A stretch of 64,000 nt of DNA, taken from contig OY804577.1 of NCBI GenBank assembly GCA_963680875.1, positions 103,303,906-103,367,905 of the forward strand. The letters are read 5' to 3'. The translations under genes were made by a program, and so were the position numbers. Below, in pieces: positions 35,801 through 50,800 of the stretch. The notes beneath the pieces are model-generated. The model saw only the letters and a list, made by a program, of their open reading frames with translations, was not told the origin of the DNA and ran no database searches. Position 1 is the stretch's first letter. The number at the start of each line of letters is the position of its first letter. Source of the stretch: Bathymodiolus brooksi. Lineage: Eukaryota; Mollusca; Bivalvia; Mytilida; Modiolidae.

Positions 35801-38800
35801 TTTCCTGGCTTGGTAGATACCCCAAACAGACAGTTCACTTTCCTGGCTTGGTAGATACCCCCAAACAGACAAATACATGACAGTTCACTTTCCTGGTACT
35901 TCAATAAAAAGTGATGAGGTTAAAATTGTTTTATGTGCCCAAACCTCCCTTCCTAGTGATGCAAGTGCTTTCCACTTTGGAGTAAAATACCAATTAACCT
36001 ACCATATAAATCTGGTGAATAGCATTATTATATAGAACGCTATAATCTTGAACACTTTACTTTATATATTTACTCTTCGTGACACAAAAGTTATTTTGTA
36101 TAATATTAGTTCCATTAAATAGCGCCCATGGTATACGTAAACAAAGTCATCGTAAGACAAAATAATAGTCAACTTTGAACCAAAATCTAATTGCCATCAA
36201 TGCCAAGACCATCTTTCATCATTTGTACGTAACTTATAGAATACTTTTCATCAATGTGTATCTTCCAACAAATGTTTTGTGGAAAAATAAGATGAGACGA
36301 ATCTTTAATAATCCTTGCTTTAATAGTTTGGTACTTAGAATACCATGATGGTGGTAAAAATTCTGAATACAAACTGCAAACTTGAGTGCAGATTTTGGTT
36401 CAAATTGTACAATTGTTTCCCTATTACTTCTTTAAAGAGAATTTCGTCTGTGGATCACATCTCCATATCTCCAAAATGCCAAAAACACGAAAACTCCATA
36501 CTGAAAATTCCAGGCAATAGAACTTGCCGCCTTCGAGAGTGATAGTGAGGACATCATCACATTTCAGTCTGCGGAAATGTCACTCGATGACCTTGTACGT
36601 AATTACAATGATAGTGTCCGAGAAGCAGTAGACAAACATTCACTGGTACGAACTAAAGTTGTTACATGTCATGTCCAAGCGTGTGTGATGGCGAACTAAA
36701 CTCAAAGTCCATCGTCAGATTTTCAAAGAGAAATGTAATACTAGTAGCAGACTTCTTTTCCAAAGTAAGCAGGACTACTGCTTGAAAAACATATTTGAAT
36801 GCGGAAATGACACTAAAAATATACAAATCTACAAACAGGTTAATGGAGAAAAATCAGGATGCCTTTTTGCTGACTAGTGATAGCGACACTGAATTGTCGA
36901 ATAGATTCAGCGATTTTTTTCTAGGGAAGATCAAAATCATCAGAAAGAATCTACAAAAGGCAAATGGAACTAATGACAATGTTGTAAATGTTCTGGGTAT
37001 GGATGTTAAACTCACCGGCAAACATCTAGTGACGAGATTAGGAAACTTCTCGCAAAATCGCCATGTGAGCTTGACCCAATGCCTACATATCTACTTAAAC
37101 AGTGTCTTAACAACGGTCTACCAGTTATTACAGCTATAGTGAATAAATCACTGATTGAAATGTCTGTTCCAACTGCATTCAAACAGGCAATTGTCGGGCC
37201 GCTTTTAAAGAAACCCAGATTGGATATGAACAACCTTAAGAATTATCGTCCGGTCTCAAATCTACCTTTTGTGTCTAAAATCATTGAGAAGGTAGTAGCA
37301 TCAAGGATTGAAGATCATTTGGACAAACATAAACTGCATGATAATCGACGACCAGCACATCATTCTTTTCACTCAACTGAGACTGTGCTGATTAGAGTAC
37401 ATCATGACATTGCAACAGCATTGGACAATAACAGTTGTTCCATTCTTGTCATGCTAGACCTCTCTGCTGCTTTCAACGTCATTGATCATGGAATTTTGCA
37501 CCAGCATTTGGAATATACCTTTGGGATATCCAGATCAGCATTTTCATGGATAAAGTCATGCCCAAGTGACAGGTCACAGCAAATAGCCATTGGTTCTGCT
37601 GTCGGATTCATGAGCACTCGCAATTGGTGTACCCCAAGGTTCAGTGCTTGGACCGAGACTCTACTGCATATTTTTGAAACAAATTGGAGACATCTGTGAA
37701 AACCACAACATGGACTACCATTGATACGCCGATGATTTCCAGATTTACATCGTAGTACTTACAGATTTACTTCAGCGATATGTCCATGAAGCTCACGCTT
37801 TGCCTCTACGACATACACGAGTGGATGTGTTTAAACTTGCTAGAGATGAACCAAGACAGAACAGAGCTTATAATTTTTGCCCCAAAACGCAGGGCTGTGA
37901 AAGGAACTGACAGATATTAGCATTTCGCTTGGTGGTAACATTATACACGATACAACATATGTTAACAAGAGCACCGCCCACAGGTGCTGGACGCTCGACT
38001 TTTTCGCATCTGATATTAAACTGCAAGCAATTTACAAAGTTATACATACTTCTAACTTGTCAACAGATTGGGGTCAACACTTTCTACAAGTGTAATGAGT
38101 TTCAAGTTAATATCTTTGATAGTTATTGAGAAATTTTAATTATGCAAAAAAAATATCCCAAATTTCTATGTACTATGTCAAAACAAGGGTAGATAACTCT
38201 GGATATACAAATCACAGGGTCACCTGCTTTGTTGTAATGGGTTCCCCATTTGATAGTGAACAAGTATGTCGAGTTTCATTTCAATGCCTATCATAATTAT
38301 TGAGAAATTGTATTTTTAGCTCATTCTAAGTCAAAAAGGGGGAATAACTCAAATAAAATGCTAGATGGAGTTGTCTTCTCTTGTCAACCGATTGGGGTCT
38401 AAAAAAATATTCCTAATTTCTATGTACTATGTCGAAACAAGGGCAGATAACTCTGGATATACAAATCACAGGGTCTTCTGCCTGTTGTAATTGGTTCCTC
38501 TTTTGATAATGAACAAGTATTCAAATGGATACCATTGATAGTTTTTGAGAAATGGACTCTTGACAAAAAACTTAACCGACCCAGACGCTGACGCCGCAGT
38601 GACAACAATAGCTCGACTTTTTCTCTCCAAAAAGTCGAGCTAAAAATGTTGGTGCATATTTCGATAGAACATTTAGCATGGAAAAGCAATGTAATGCCAT
38701 ATCTAGGTCATGCTATTTTTACATTCGGAACATTGGATACCTTCGTCCTTTCATTTCCGAAGATGCATACTGACATCCCAACTGGATTACGGCAATACCT

Positions 38801-41800
38801 TGTTATATGGCATTACCAAACATTTGACAGATAAACTCCAAAGAGTGAACAACACAGATTCCCGACTCAAAACAAGGACAAAGCAGACGGATCATATCAC
38901 ACCCGTACTGATCCGCTTACACTGCTTCCAGTAGAATATCGAATAGAGTATCCTCTATGTGTTCTTCATGGATTGGTTCCAGTTTATTTGAAACCGTATG
39001 TTCCATCACGTTCTCCATATACCTACCACCAGAACAAAGCGCTATGGTAACCACTGTTTTGACAAGACTACATCAACTTTGTGTAACAACATACCACTCC
39101 ACCTCAAAACTGTAGAATCGCTTTCAGCTTTTAAATCATGTCTCAAAACATATCTTTTTAAACAAGCTTTTTGTTAGTAAATATTCAATTTGACATAAAC
39201 TTTTTTTCTGGACATTTATATGTATATTTAGATTATTATTAAGGATTTTATGATATCTTCCCTACCTTGATCTGTCGATTTTCTTTTTTCTGTCCCTTTT
39301 TGGTGTCACCTCTCCCAACTCCACTAACTCATTTCTGCCTCAACCTCCCTTTCCCATTTCTGCACCTACCTTAATACTGTGACATACTCATTCCCTACAC
39401 TTTCTCATATTCCTTCTCCCAACTCTACCGCCTCTTTCTTCTGCCTCAAGCTCCTTTTCGGCCTATTTCTGCACTCACACACACCCCCTTTTCCATTTTT
39501 TTCTTCCGTCTGCTATCAACTGCATTCAAGAATATTCATTCTTGTTGCTTTATCTTTATCCTTGAAATGTAGATATATTAGACTCGGATTGACGTTTAGC
39601 ATCTAATCGATGTCCAATCCTCAAATCCATGTCCAATTTCGACATCACAGACATCTGTACCTCAGATCTATGGCCGTTTTTCACTTTCTCAAATCGATGT
39701 CTTTTATGACATACAAAAGGTTAAGGTTATAGTGTTTAACGCCATTTTCAACAATACATCAGTTATATTGTGGCGGTCAGTTTTATTGGTGGAGGAAACT
39801 GGAGTACTCGGAGAAAACCACCAACCTGCCGTAAGTCACTGACAAACTTTATCACATAATGTTGTATCAGATGATGTACAAACTTGACCAACATCCATCA
39901 TGTCACAAGATAAAATCACATACAGTTCTTCACTGTGAAAAGGACATCTATTTCATAGCAATAAATTGGCAGTAGATCTGAGAATTTGGAAAAGACGCCG
40001 ATTTGAGAATACCATTAAATCGGATCGTGATTTGAGATAATGACGTCGATTTGAGGAGTGGACTTCAATCTGGGTCTATCAGATAAGTATAGTTGTTATT
40101 TTTTTTTATGTTTTGCTACATTTATCTAAGTAAAGCGCTTGGGTAATTTTTTTGATAGGGCGTAATACAAATTCTGGTATAACAATGAAATAATAATATA
40201 TTGAACAGACACTAGGGCCATCAAATCCTTAAATTCCTTGACACATCCTTAATTTCCTTGGTAAATCCTTAAAGGACTGGGGGCTATAAGGGCCAAAATT
40301 GTCGATAAAATTTTCTCCAAAATGTATTCACAATATGTGCTTTTCAGAAATAAATACAGTTAATTAATATATGCATCTATTTCCTCACAGCGGACCGACA
40401 AAGTCAGGTAATGAAAAGCACTGAACGTCATTTTTTTTCTTCAGAATACAGAACTTACGACGTATCATTGTATTATAATGCATATCTTTAAAAAAAAATA
40501 AAATGATAATAATAATAAAACTCAATAAACAAAGCATAAATTTGACTTAATATGCAATGTGGATTGATTTAAGGATTAAAAACATGTTCCCAAGCTGTAT
40601 TATGAAGTTAAAGTGAACGGATAGTAATGTCGCAACGTCACCCATTTTCGACAGTTTGTTTCACGTGATAAAAATCTCTCATTATTTTGATCGCTTCATT
40701 TGTCAGAGGTTATATTATGATGCTGAAATTGCATAAATGATCTAAAAATGTCATTTTTAAATGTAAGAACTACGTACCACATCTATTATTTCACGTTCAT
40801 ATTGTATTTTTTCGTAATTCATTTTTTCGTCACCTTAACAAACCTTTAATCATTTAAAAAAGTATCTGATGCAGACCAATTTTGGTTTCATCGTCTGCTA
40901 TGACATTGATAATGTACATATTGAGGTGATATCAATTCAGAAACATTGATCGTCGAAAACTGTTCGAAATATTGGTATTAACCTTAAAAAACTAATAGAT
41001 AGATTTATTTGGACAATAGACTATTGAATAGTTGTCATCTTTTAAATTGTTTAAACACTTTTTTAACCGTACTTAATTCTTAACGGCAAACGAATGCGAT
41101 GATATACTTCAGTACATTTTTACGGACAACCACCACAAAAAATCCAAGGTGCGGGTTGAGAGAAGTCCAATATTTAAAGATCACTTCTTTTATAATATGG
41201 AAATATTTTGGGAAATGGTGTGAAGCATAATGTTTAATGCGTAATGATTTTAGCTAGGAAGCTGTGAGAATTATTTTTTGTTTTTTGGATAAACTGATAA
41301 CAAGTCTTGAAATCAGATATCCAATGGAAAGTGGTTGTCGATAGATAATTGTTTTACAATCAAGTATTTTATATATATTTATGATGAGAACAAGTTTACA
41401 ACCATATGATAAATCATGTAGGTAAAATGTGTGTCGCTGCCATGGGTCTATTTATAATTATTTTGATTGCCTCTAGAAAAAGAGGAGATGGTAGATATTA
41501 TTTTGCCTTGTGACAGGCCAATAACAACACTCCTAATAAATAGTTGCTATCAGAATCTGCTCTAACTTGTCGTTTACGTGTAAGGAGTGTGTCCTTTACA
41601 TCCCGCGCTAAGGGGTGTATTAAATTCGTTCCTCACAGCTGTCTGGTGTCCCTTTCACATAAAGTCGGCGTTTTCCTAGAGGAAGCCATTTGTTATTTTA
41701 TGTATGCCAAATTATTATATTACATTACTTAGTTGTATGTTGACTGGCTTCAGACATAGCAAACATATTTCAAAATTATGGTCCAGAAAACATGGTCTGT

Positions 41801-44800
41801 CTCCCTCTTAATGTCTTTGTAGTAAATAATAAAGATAAACCATGATAAAATTAAATCCAATACATTATGAACATTGTACTGGTCCCGACTACAGTTCGAG
41901 TTTTGAATTCACATTGAACATTAGGATCGCACAGCGAGTTCTCCAGAACCATGATTGCCATGCATATTCAATGCCCAGATTTCTCTGGATACTGAGATTA
42001 AACAGTATGTGTAATATCTGTCTTCTTAGGGAAGTAATCAATAACACACTTTATCTAGAGTTGAGGTTCTTTATTTTTGAACAATGAATAAAAATTGTGA
42101 GATAACACACTGGTGGAGCCAGGAAATAATGGTAGAGGTTTACAATCTACTCTTATAGGGTTATGGTGCTTAATGCCACTTTAACAATATTTCAGCTATA
42201 TCGTGGTGGTCAGTTTTATTGGTGGAGGAAACCGGAGTACTCGGAGAAAACCACCGACCTGCCGCTAGTCACTGACAACGGTTATCACATAAGGCTGTAT
42301 CAAAATAGTAAAAATAACGCCGGATTATTAGTGAATTCTTTGAAGATAAAACGGCAAATATGGATTTTTAAAACATACTTTTGATTTATATGCACAAGAC
42401 ATTGTATACACAACACAAAATCTTGACTAAGATGGATAAACTTATGTGGTAAACTGATGCAGAAGATTTTTTCTGGGCGAGTATTTTTTATGCGGTCACC
42501 AGAAAATACACCAATTGAAATCATGCTCTGGTTCGAGAAGCAGGACAACCCGAAAGGAAATGTTCCATTCAATAAATAATTACATGCATCGTACACACAC
42601 TGTCGTTTGAACTCAAAGGAATGGAACGCATTCTGAAGTGGCTAATAAACCACAATATCCGATGATAACCGGAGCTACTCTAAATGAATGGAATAATATG
42701 AAGCAGCCGGCCGCAATACCGGTAATACCAGTATTGTAACACTGTACAATACTAGAAATACCAGTATTGTAATGTTACAATACTGGAAATCCAGTATCAT
42801 ATATATACAATACTGGATGTACCAGTATCGTACATTTACAATACTGGAATACCAGAATCGTTGATCTATACACAATACCGGAAGCTCCAGTATTCTTCAT
42901 CCAACAATACTGGTAATACTAGTATTGTAAAGCACACAATACTGGAAACTCTCATATTCTTCATCCAGCAATACTGGTAATACTAGTATTGTAAAACACA
43001 CAATACTGGAAGCTCCAGTATTCTTCATCCAGCAATACTGGAAATACTAGTATTGACAAAAACCAATATACAAGTACATTCCGCAACTTCGTACCTAATC
43101 TTCCAGTATCTGAAATACTGGTATAACCAGTATTTTCCAGAATCTTCCAGCATCTGCAATACTGGTATTACCAGTATTTTCCAGAATCTTCCAGTATCTG
43201 CAATATTGGTATAACCAGTATTTTCCAGAATCTTCCAGTATCTGCAATACTGGTATAACCAGTATTTCCCGGAATCTTCCGGTATCTGCAATACTCATAT
43301 TTTGGCAATGACCAGTATCTTCTAGTATTGCAGATACTGGAAAATTTTGGAAGATACTGGGATACTAGTATTTACCAGTATTCAAGATACTGGAAGATTC
43401 TGGTAAAATACTGGTAATACCAGTATCGCGGCCGGCTGCTTCATATTATCCAATGAATGTATTAATATGAAAATCATAAAAACGAGAAAGGAAATTCTCT
43501 ATCCAAAAAGAACATTTCTTCCACTCGCCATTAGACATCTTATTATTTGATCTACAAAGTTTTTATATTTATTATCTATGCAGGTATAGTCTGTTTGACT
43601 TCTATAAATCTTAAAAATAAAAATTCTTAAAAGTTTTAGGTATTAGTAATTTAAGTGTTTTTGCTAACATTCCGTCGTCTCCGAGAATCGAATATTTCTT
43701 TTTTTTCTTTTTATCAATTAATCCAGATTTTTGTATTTAGGTTTATGTATTTGAATGTAGCAAGGCTTGTTTGTGGTTGTACAGTTCTAGTTTCTATTTA
43801 ATTGATACATTTAGAAAAAGTAAAATAATCAACATATTTTCCAGTGAAAAAAATCGGTTCCGGTTTTTTTCACATCGTTCCTTCTATGAGCGGGATGATA
43901 AACCAACCCCATGTCTAACCGAAATAAAATTTTCGGATAATTAATTAATGATACATATATGTCGGATTGTGCCCAAAAATATCTACTCCTTTAGGATCAA
44001 ACTATTTTACTTCATTCTAGAGGTAGCAGCGATGGGTATTAAAACTATCTTTGTATCCCGGTAGTAATAACTATTTTAGTATCCTGGAAGAAAATATATA
44101 ATCAATAATTGGTGGTTTATGAAAAAATCTATTTTGGATGAAGTTGTGTTTATTCTATTTGTATCTTGTATAATATTACGTGCCGACATACCATCGTTTT
44201 TTAAGGCAAAGATAACAAATATCGTGCTTCTCAAACCTCGAAACTTCATCTTTATAAGCGCTTGTAATATTTGAACATTTTCCGTCGTTTTTTTTAAGAA
44301 CTTTAATACCTCCGCAGTCATACACCAAAACTACTTTAACAGTATTTGTGTTTTATTTATTTTAATAATCTGTTAAAATATTTTTCTGGTGCACAACTGC
44401 GGAGGTGCTTAATTTCTTCGAATACCGTCGATATATAGTCAAAATTCCACGAAATACAGTAAACAAATCACGCTCATGACGTCACAATGACGTTAAATAC
44501 GTACCGATTTTGTTGGAAACAAGTTTTAACATCAAGCGTATGATGTCGTCTGTAAAATAAAACACATCAAATTTTAATCAAGTATTTTCTCAAATTTATT
44601 AAATATGAGGCCATATAGGGCAGGGCCCCTATAGTCCCAAGTCCCTTTTCTTGCATCAAATTGACGACATTGAAACCAGGAGGAAAACTCAGTGCATGCC
44701 ATGCACTGAGTTTCCCTCCTGGTTTCAATGTACAAAAACTGTATTTATATTAAATACAGTTATTTACAGAAACATTAGTTATTTACTGATAAATTTCATT

Positions 44801-47800
44801 TCTTGAAATGAATCATAAAATGTACATAGATTGTGTATAATGGTCTCATACGATGTACATATGCAATCAGAAGAGTGAATATATTGATTTTAAGGTCAGA
44901 TCGAGATTATAAATAAATCAACATTTAACAACCTCCACAACCCTCCACCAACAAAATATTTTGATAACATCATTTACATCTATACTCAAAACACCTGCTC
45001 AATTTGGTGTTGGTGGAAGACTGTGGAGGTATATGAAATAGCTAAAATGTATTTGAAATGTGTCGTTTATAGTCCATTTTTAGCATTAGTCATCTAATTA
45101 TGATGTCATTATGACTTCATAGCGCATGCAATTTCACGGAAAGATATATTTTTTCAAAATGTGTTTATATAACAATTAAATTAATAGTAAATTGTTTTTA
45201 TTCTATGTCAAGCATTATTTTTTAATAAAATGTGGGGCCAATATTGCACCTTAAAGCCTCTCCCTCTTTTAAGCATTTTCAGCTGAAATTCAGTGTGACC
45301 GTAAAGGATTAAGGATGACCGCATGAATTTAAGGATGACCACATGAATTTAAGGATTTACCAATTTTATCGATAATCTTATCTTATCTATCTTACATAAT
45401 TATCGATTTTTTATGGATGGGTACGTATACGCGATCGAGTTGAGAAAATGGGGATGTTTGTTTTCATTTAGTTATGAATTTGTCTGGTATAGATAGTGTA
45501 TTCACCGTTGACAGAAGTGAAAAACGAATACATATTTCTTCACCGTCAAGTTTTAAAATAAAGTCTGTATTAATGAATATGAGTATTCATGGCTGACAAA
45601 AAATAAAAACGTAATTTACACATTTCACCAAGATCAAGTTTAACAGTCGGTTTTCATGAATTAAATGATGAATGTTGTATTAAAAATTCCTTGTGTTATT
45701 ACGCCATGTTTTTAACATGTTTGTGTACTGCATGACAAGTACAAAACATAGTAGCACACAGGTAAATTATTGTACATAGCTTCAGCTGTATGTTTATATG
45801 TATTTCTTTTATTTGAGATATTTCAAGAAAAGGTATCAAATTATAAAATCGTTTGTTTTGTTCTTTTTTTTTTTTACTTTCCATAAGTTACTTTTATTAT
45901 TTTCTGTTAAGTTTTTATCATTTATTTTTTAATTAAACTTTATTATTATTGCTGTATTACTTTTATTAACAACTGTTTTCACTAACAAATCTATTTCTTT
46001 TATAAGTTAATTGTTAACTTGTTTTCATTGTTCCTGCTTGCACTAGAAAACGACCCCTATCCTGTCGTCACAAAATGTTTTCAAATAATGAATTTTCAAT
46101 AGTTGAATTTGACTGCTACTTAAGTGAGAGAACTGTCCCAATACTGCTGTCTTTCATAAAATAAATCAAATGTCGGTAAGGTTTTATTTCCATATTTTGT
46201 CTCGATTTTTGTCCAGAACAATAAAAACCAAAAACGAGATCGAATATTAAAATAAATTCTGAAAAGATTAATTTGATTCCTGCTTGTACTAGAAAACGGT
46301 CCCTATCCTATCGTTGCCAAATTAGTCTGCCCGTCCATCATTCTTCCCTCCCAAAATGTTTTCAAATAATAAATATTCAAATAGTTGAATTTGAATGTCC
46401 CAATACTGCCGTCTTTCATAAAACAAATCAAATGTCAGTTAGTAGGATTTTATTTCCGTATTTTGTCTCAATTTTTGTCCAGAACAATAAAATCCAAAAA
46501 CGAGATCGAATATGAAAATAAATTCTGAAAAGTTTAATTTAATTCCTACTTGCACTACAAAACGGTCCCTATCCTGTCGTCACCAATTAATCCTTCCGTC
46601 CATCATTCTTCCCACTCGAAATATTGTCAAATAATGAATATTCAAATAGTTGAATTTGAATGCTACTTATGCGAGAGAATTGTCCCAATACTGAACTGAT
46701 AGTATACCTGTGTAATGATACAGGAAATGATCACACTGGGGGTTCTGACATTTTTATGGCCTTGTGTATAATTAACTTAAAGTGCTGTAACCCACTGTAA
46801 GAAAGATGAAATACTTTTCACTTACAGAAAATAAATTCTGAAAAGCTCAATTTTATTCCTACTTGCACTAGAAAACGGCCCCTATCCTGTCGTCACCAAA
46901 TTAGTCTGCCCGTCCATCATTCTTCTCACCCGAAATGTTTTCAAATAATGAATTTTCAATAGTTGAATTTGACTGCTACTTACGCGAGTGAACTGTCCCA
47001 ATACTGCCATCTTTCATAAAAAAAATCAAATGTCAGTAAGATTTTATTTCCGTATTTTGTCTCGATTTTTGTCCAGAACAATAAAAACCCAAAACGAGAT
47101 CGAATATCAAAATAAATTCTGAAAAATTAACTTTGATTCCTGCTTGTACTAGAAAACGGTCCCTATCCTGTCGTCGCCAAATTAGTCTGCCCGTCCATCA
47201 TTCTTCCCACCTGAAATGTTTTCAGATAATGTGTACTGGATCCCGTCCATGTATTTACTGATTTATAATCAATAATTTGGAAATTTATTTTAAATATGTT
47301 TGTGTTAATTCAACAAATGATGATTGACATTAGTCGTTTCTCCCGTCTTCGGGCCGATCATTCTTCTGTTTCATTCAACTTCCATGCTTGACATTTTTCT
47401 GAGAGCAATATTTCGTTTTGAACAATTCACCGTTGTAAGCGTGAATTTACAGTCGTAAATGTGTAAATAACATTCCCTTTGAGCAGTCTCTTTCGATTTG
47501 TGAACTGTTTCATATATTAATATTTGACAACGAACTGTTTATTTGAGTAATACATTTCTACTTTCACTTTTCATTTGGTAAAAGTAAACAATATTGATTT
47601 TTCCTTTATTCTATATGTATAATTATTTCACATATTGTAAAATTGTTTCATTCCTTTTATTTACCAGATTTACCACACATACTGTTGGGTGCTATCATAA
47701 ATTGACGATTTAACCTACGACTCGTCCTTTGATTTATTTCGGCCCATCAATTGCAACTGTACCCTGGTTATTCTAAATGCATGTGGCATTATATAATGAA

Positions 47801-50800
47801 TATTCAAATAGTTGAATTTGACTGCTACTTACGCGAGAGAACTGTCCCAATACTGCCGTCTTTCATAAAAAATCAAATGTCAGTTAGTAAGATTTTATTT
47901 CCGTATTTTGTCTCGATTTTTGTTCAGAACAATAAAACCCCAAAACGAGATCGATTACGAAAATAAATTCTGAAAAGTTGAATTTGATTCCTGCGTGTAC
48001 TAGAAAACGGTCCCTATCCTGTCGTTATTAAATTAATCCTCTCGTCCATCAATATTCCCACCAGAAATGTTTTCAAATAATGAATATTCAAATAGTTGAA
48101 TTTGACTGCTACTTACGCGAGTGAACTGTCTCAATACTGCCGTCTTTCATAAAAAAATCAAATGTCAGTTAGTAAGATTTTATTTCCGTATTTTGTTTCG
48201 GTTTTTGTCCAGAACAATAAAACCGCAAAACGAGATCGAATATGAAAATAAATTCTGAAATGTTGAATTTGATTCCTGCTTGTTAGTTAGAAAACGGTCC
48301 CTATTATGTCGTTGCCAAATTAATCCACCCGTCCATCATTCTTCCCACCGAAATGTTTTTAAATAATGCATTTTCATTAGTTGAATTTGACTGCTACTTA
48401 TGCGAATGAACTGTCACAATACTGCCGTCTTTCATAAAAAATAAAAATTAAATGTCAGTAAGATTTTATTTCCTTAATTTGTCTCGATTTTTGTCCAGAA
48501 CAATAAAAACCAAAAAACTCTAATTTTTCGACTAACAAACACTTCTTTTTTGGTCAATTTTACAAAAGTGACGACAAATAACATCCTTTATGAAGCAGAT
48601 ACAGTGTCAACAGGGGTTAATAAATCCCCTAGCCCGACGCCCGGGGCTAGTAATTTCCACATTTGGGCTAGCTGAAATAATCAGCTGTATGCCCGACGGG
48701 CTAGTAAAAATATATATCGGATATTGACAAACTTGTCAATATTCGCGTATCTACTTATATTCATATATGTTATATGTTGTTTAATCAGCAACAATGTTTT
48801 ATTTATTCAACCGCTAGCTTTTTGTTGAAATTAAGAGCAAAGAAGGTAGAAAAACTGCGTCTTCTCGTCATAAAAGAGCTTCAACAAATGACGGCTTACC
48901 GGAAATTTCGAAAATGAAATACCGGAATCGGATTCCGGAACCGGGAACGACTACTTTCGGTTTTGCCGATAGTAAAAAAAGAAAAAATTTAATGCCGACC
49001 AAACCTAGATTTTTTTGACATGTGACCATAAACACACATTTTATTTTTTGGCCTTACAGTGACCTGAACTGTGGAAAATAAGTGAAAATAAAATGCAATA
49101 CCAGATCTGAAAAGAAAGATAGTTAAACTAATATACATTGTACATGTTATACAAGGTTCAAGTCTGCAAGTCGGATTCATGAAATCACGGTATTGACCAG
49201 GACTAGTGGTTCATAGATTCGGGCTAGTAATATTTGGGAGTATGCTAGCCCTGGGCTAGTGAGGTGGTCCAAGATTTGTTAACCCCTGAGTGAGTGAGTG
49301 AGTGAGTGAGTGGGTAGGTGGGTGAGTGAGTGAGTGAGTGAGTGAGTGAGTGTTTAATGCCAATTCAGCATTTTTTCAGCTATATCATGGCGAGAATAAG
49401 TTAATTTTCAATGAAATGATGAGGTCCACTTTGTACAATACCAACACGCCGAGTTGGATTTTTATAGTACTAGCCCACTAACAGTCCGCGGGTAGACATG
49501 TCGCTCCACTAGGACACATTATTCTGATTCTGAGCCAACCAGTCTTTGCTCTTTCTCATTAATGCTGCGTGCTTAGAGGAGAAGCAACAAATACCAATTT
49601 TATAATCTTTAGTTTGACCCGACCGGACTCGAACTCCGGTTTTACCGCACCCGAGGCGAGCACGCAAACCATTACGCCAACGATAGTTAAAGCAGAAAAA
49701 AAAATCCACATAAAAGAAAACGTCATGCAACTGGTGAAACATCACATATTTTAAAGGTAAGAATGGTCTGTGGATTTGAATTCAATTTTTTGTCAACATT
49801 TATTATTACAGATCATTAGATGTGTGTATTTTTTAAATTCATAAAATGTGTGAAATGTTTATTATTGTGTGCGAGAGCCACCTAATGAATTTTATTGTCC
49901 GGATAAGAAGTCAATTTTAAGGTTGACTGCATTTCATTTGACCTAGTAAATGTTATGAAAACAATGATACTCATCACAAATGAGTGACACCCGATACTGT
50001 GTGTGCATATGCCAAGCTGATTGATTCATAACAGCATGGGAACTCTTGTGACCATTGCAACCTTTTATTTTATAAGTGTTGTTGTACACTGTTCTATTTG
50101 TGAAATTGGGGTAGACCACAGGATTTTCTTCTGAATAAATTTGGGCAAATACATGCCATGGTAGCTGTGAATATTGTTTAAAGATTTAGAAGTAACATGA
50201 TATGAAAAAAAAAGAAACAAGAGGAGAGAGAGAAAATGGACGATGAAGGCTAACTGGAAGACTGGATAAAGGATCACTCACGATTTTAACCTGCATATGG
50301 AGTATATATATATCTCAGTTGATACGATATTCCAGAGCTTGTGGTTCCTATCATGATTTCCTTGATAGAGGGTTGCTGCTAACAAGGAAGCTACTGAACC
50401 AAAGGTTCCTCTTAGATAAATTGAAAGTTTTATGTTCGCCACCAAGGCTTGGTTGACCGTTATGGAATATCTGTGTCACAAATGACAACGGACATGTTCC
50501 ACTTGTCGTAAACACTTCCCAGTCCTTTCCTCATTCATGACATCACCGGTTTGTAACATACGGAAATAAAATCTTACTGACATTTGATTTTTTTTTATGG
50601 AAGACGGCAGTATTGGGACAGTTCACTCGTGTAAGTAGCAGTCAAATTCAACTATTGAAAATTCATTATTTGAAAACATTTCGGGGGAGAAGAATGATGG
50701 ACGGGCAGACTAATTTGGTGACGACAGGATAGGGGCCGTTTTCTAGTGCAAGTAGGAATTAAATTAAACTTTTCAGAATTTATTTTCATATTCGATCTCG

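Noticed and set aside
30290..35895. Possible CRISPR-like array (regular short repeats)
   Set aside because: The repeats are contiguous with no unique spacers. The genome is eukaryotic with introns.
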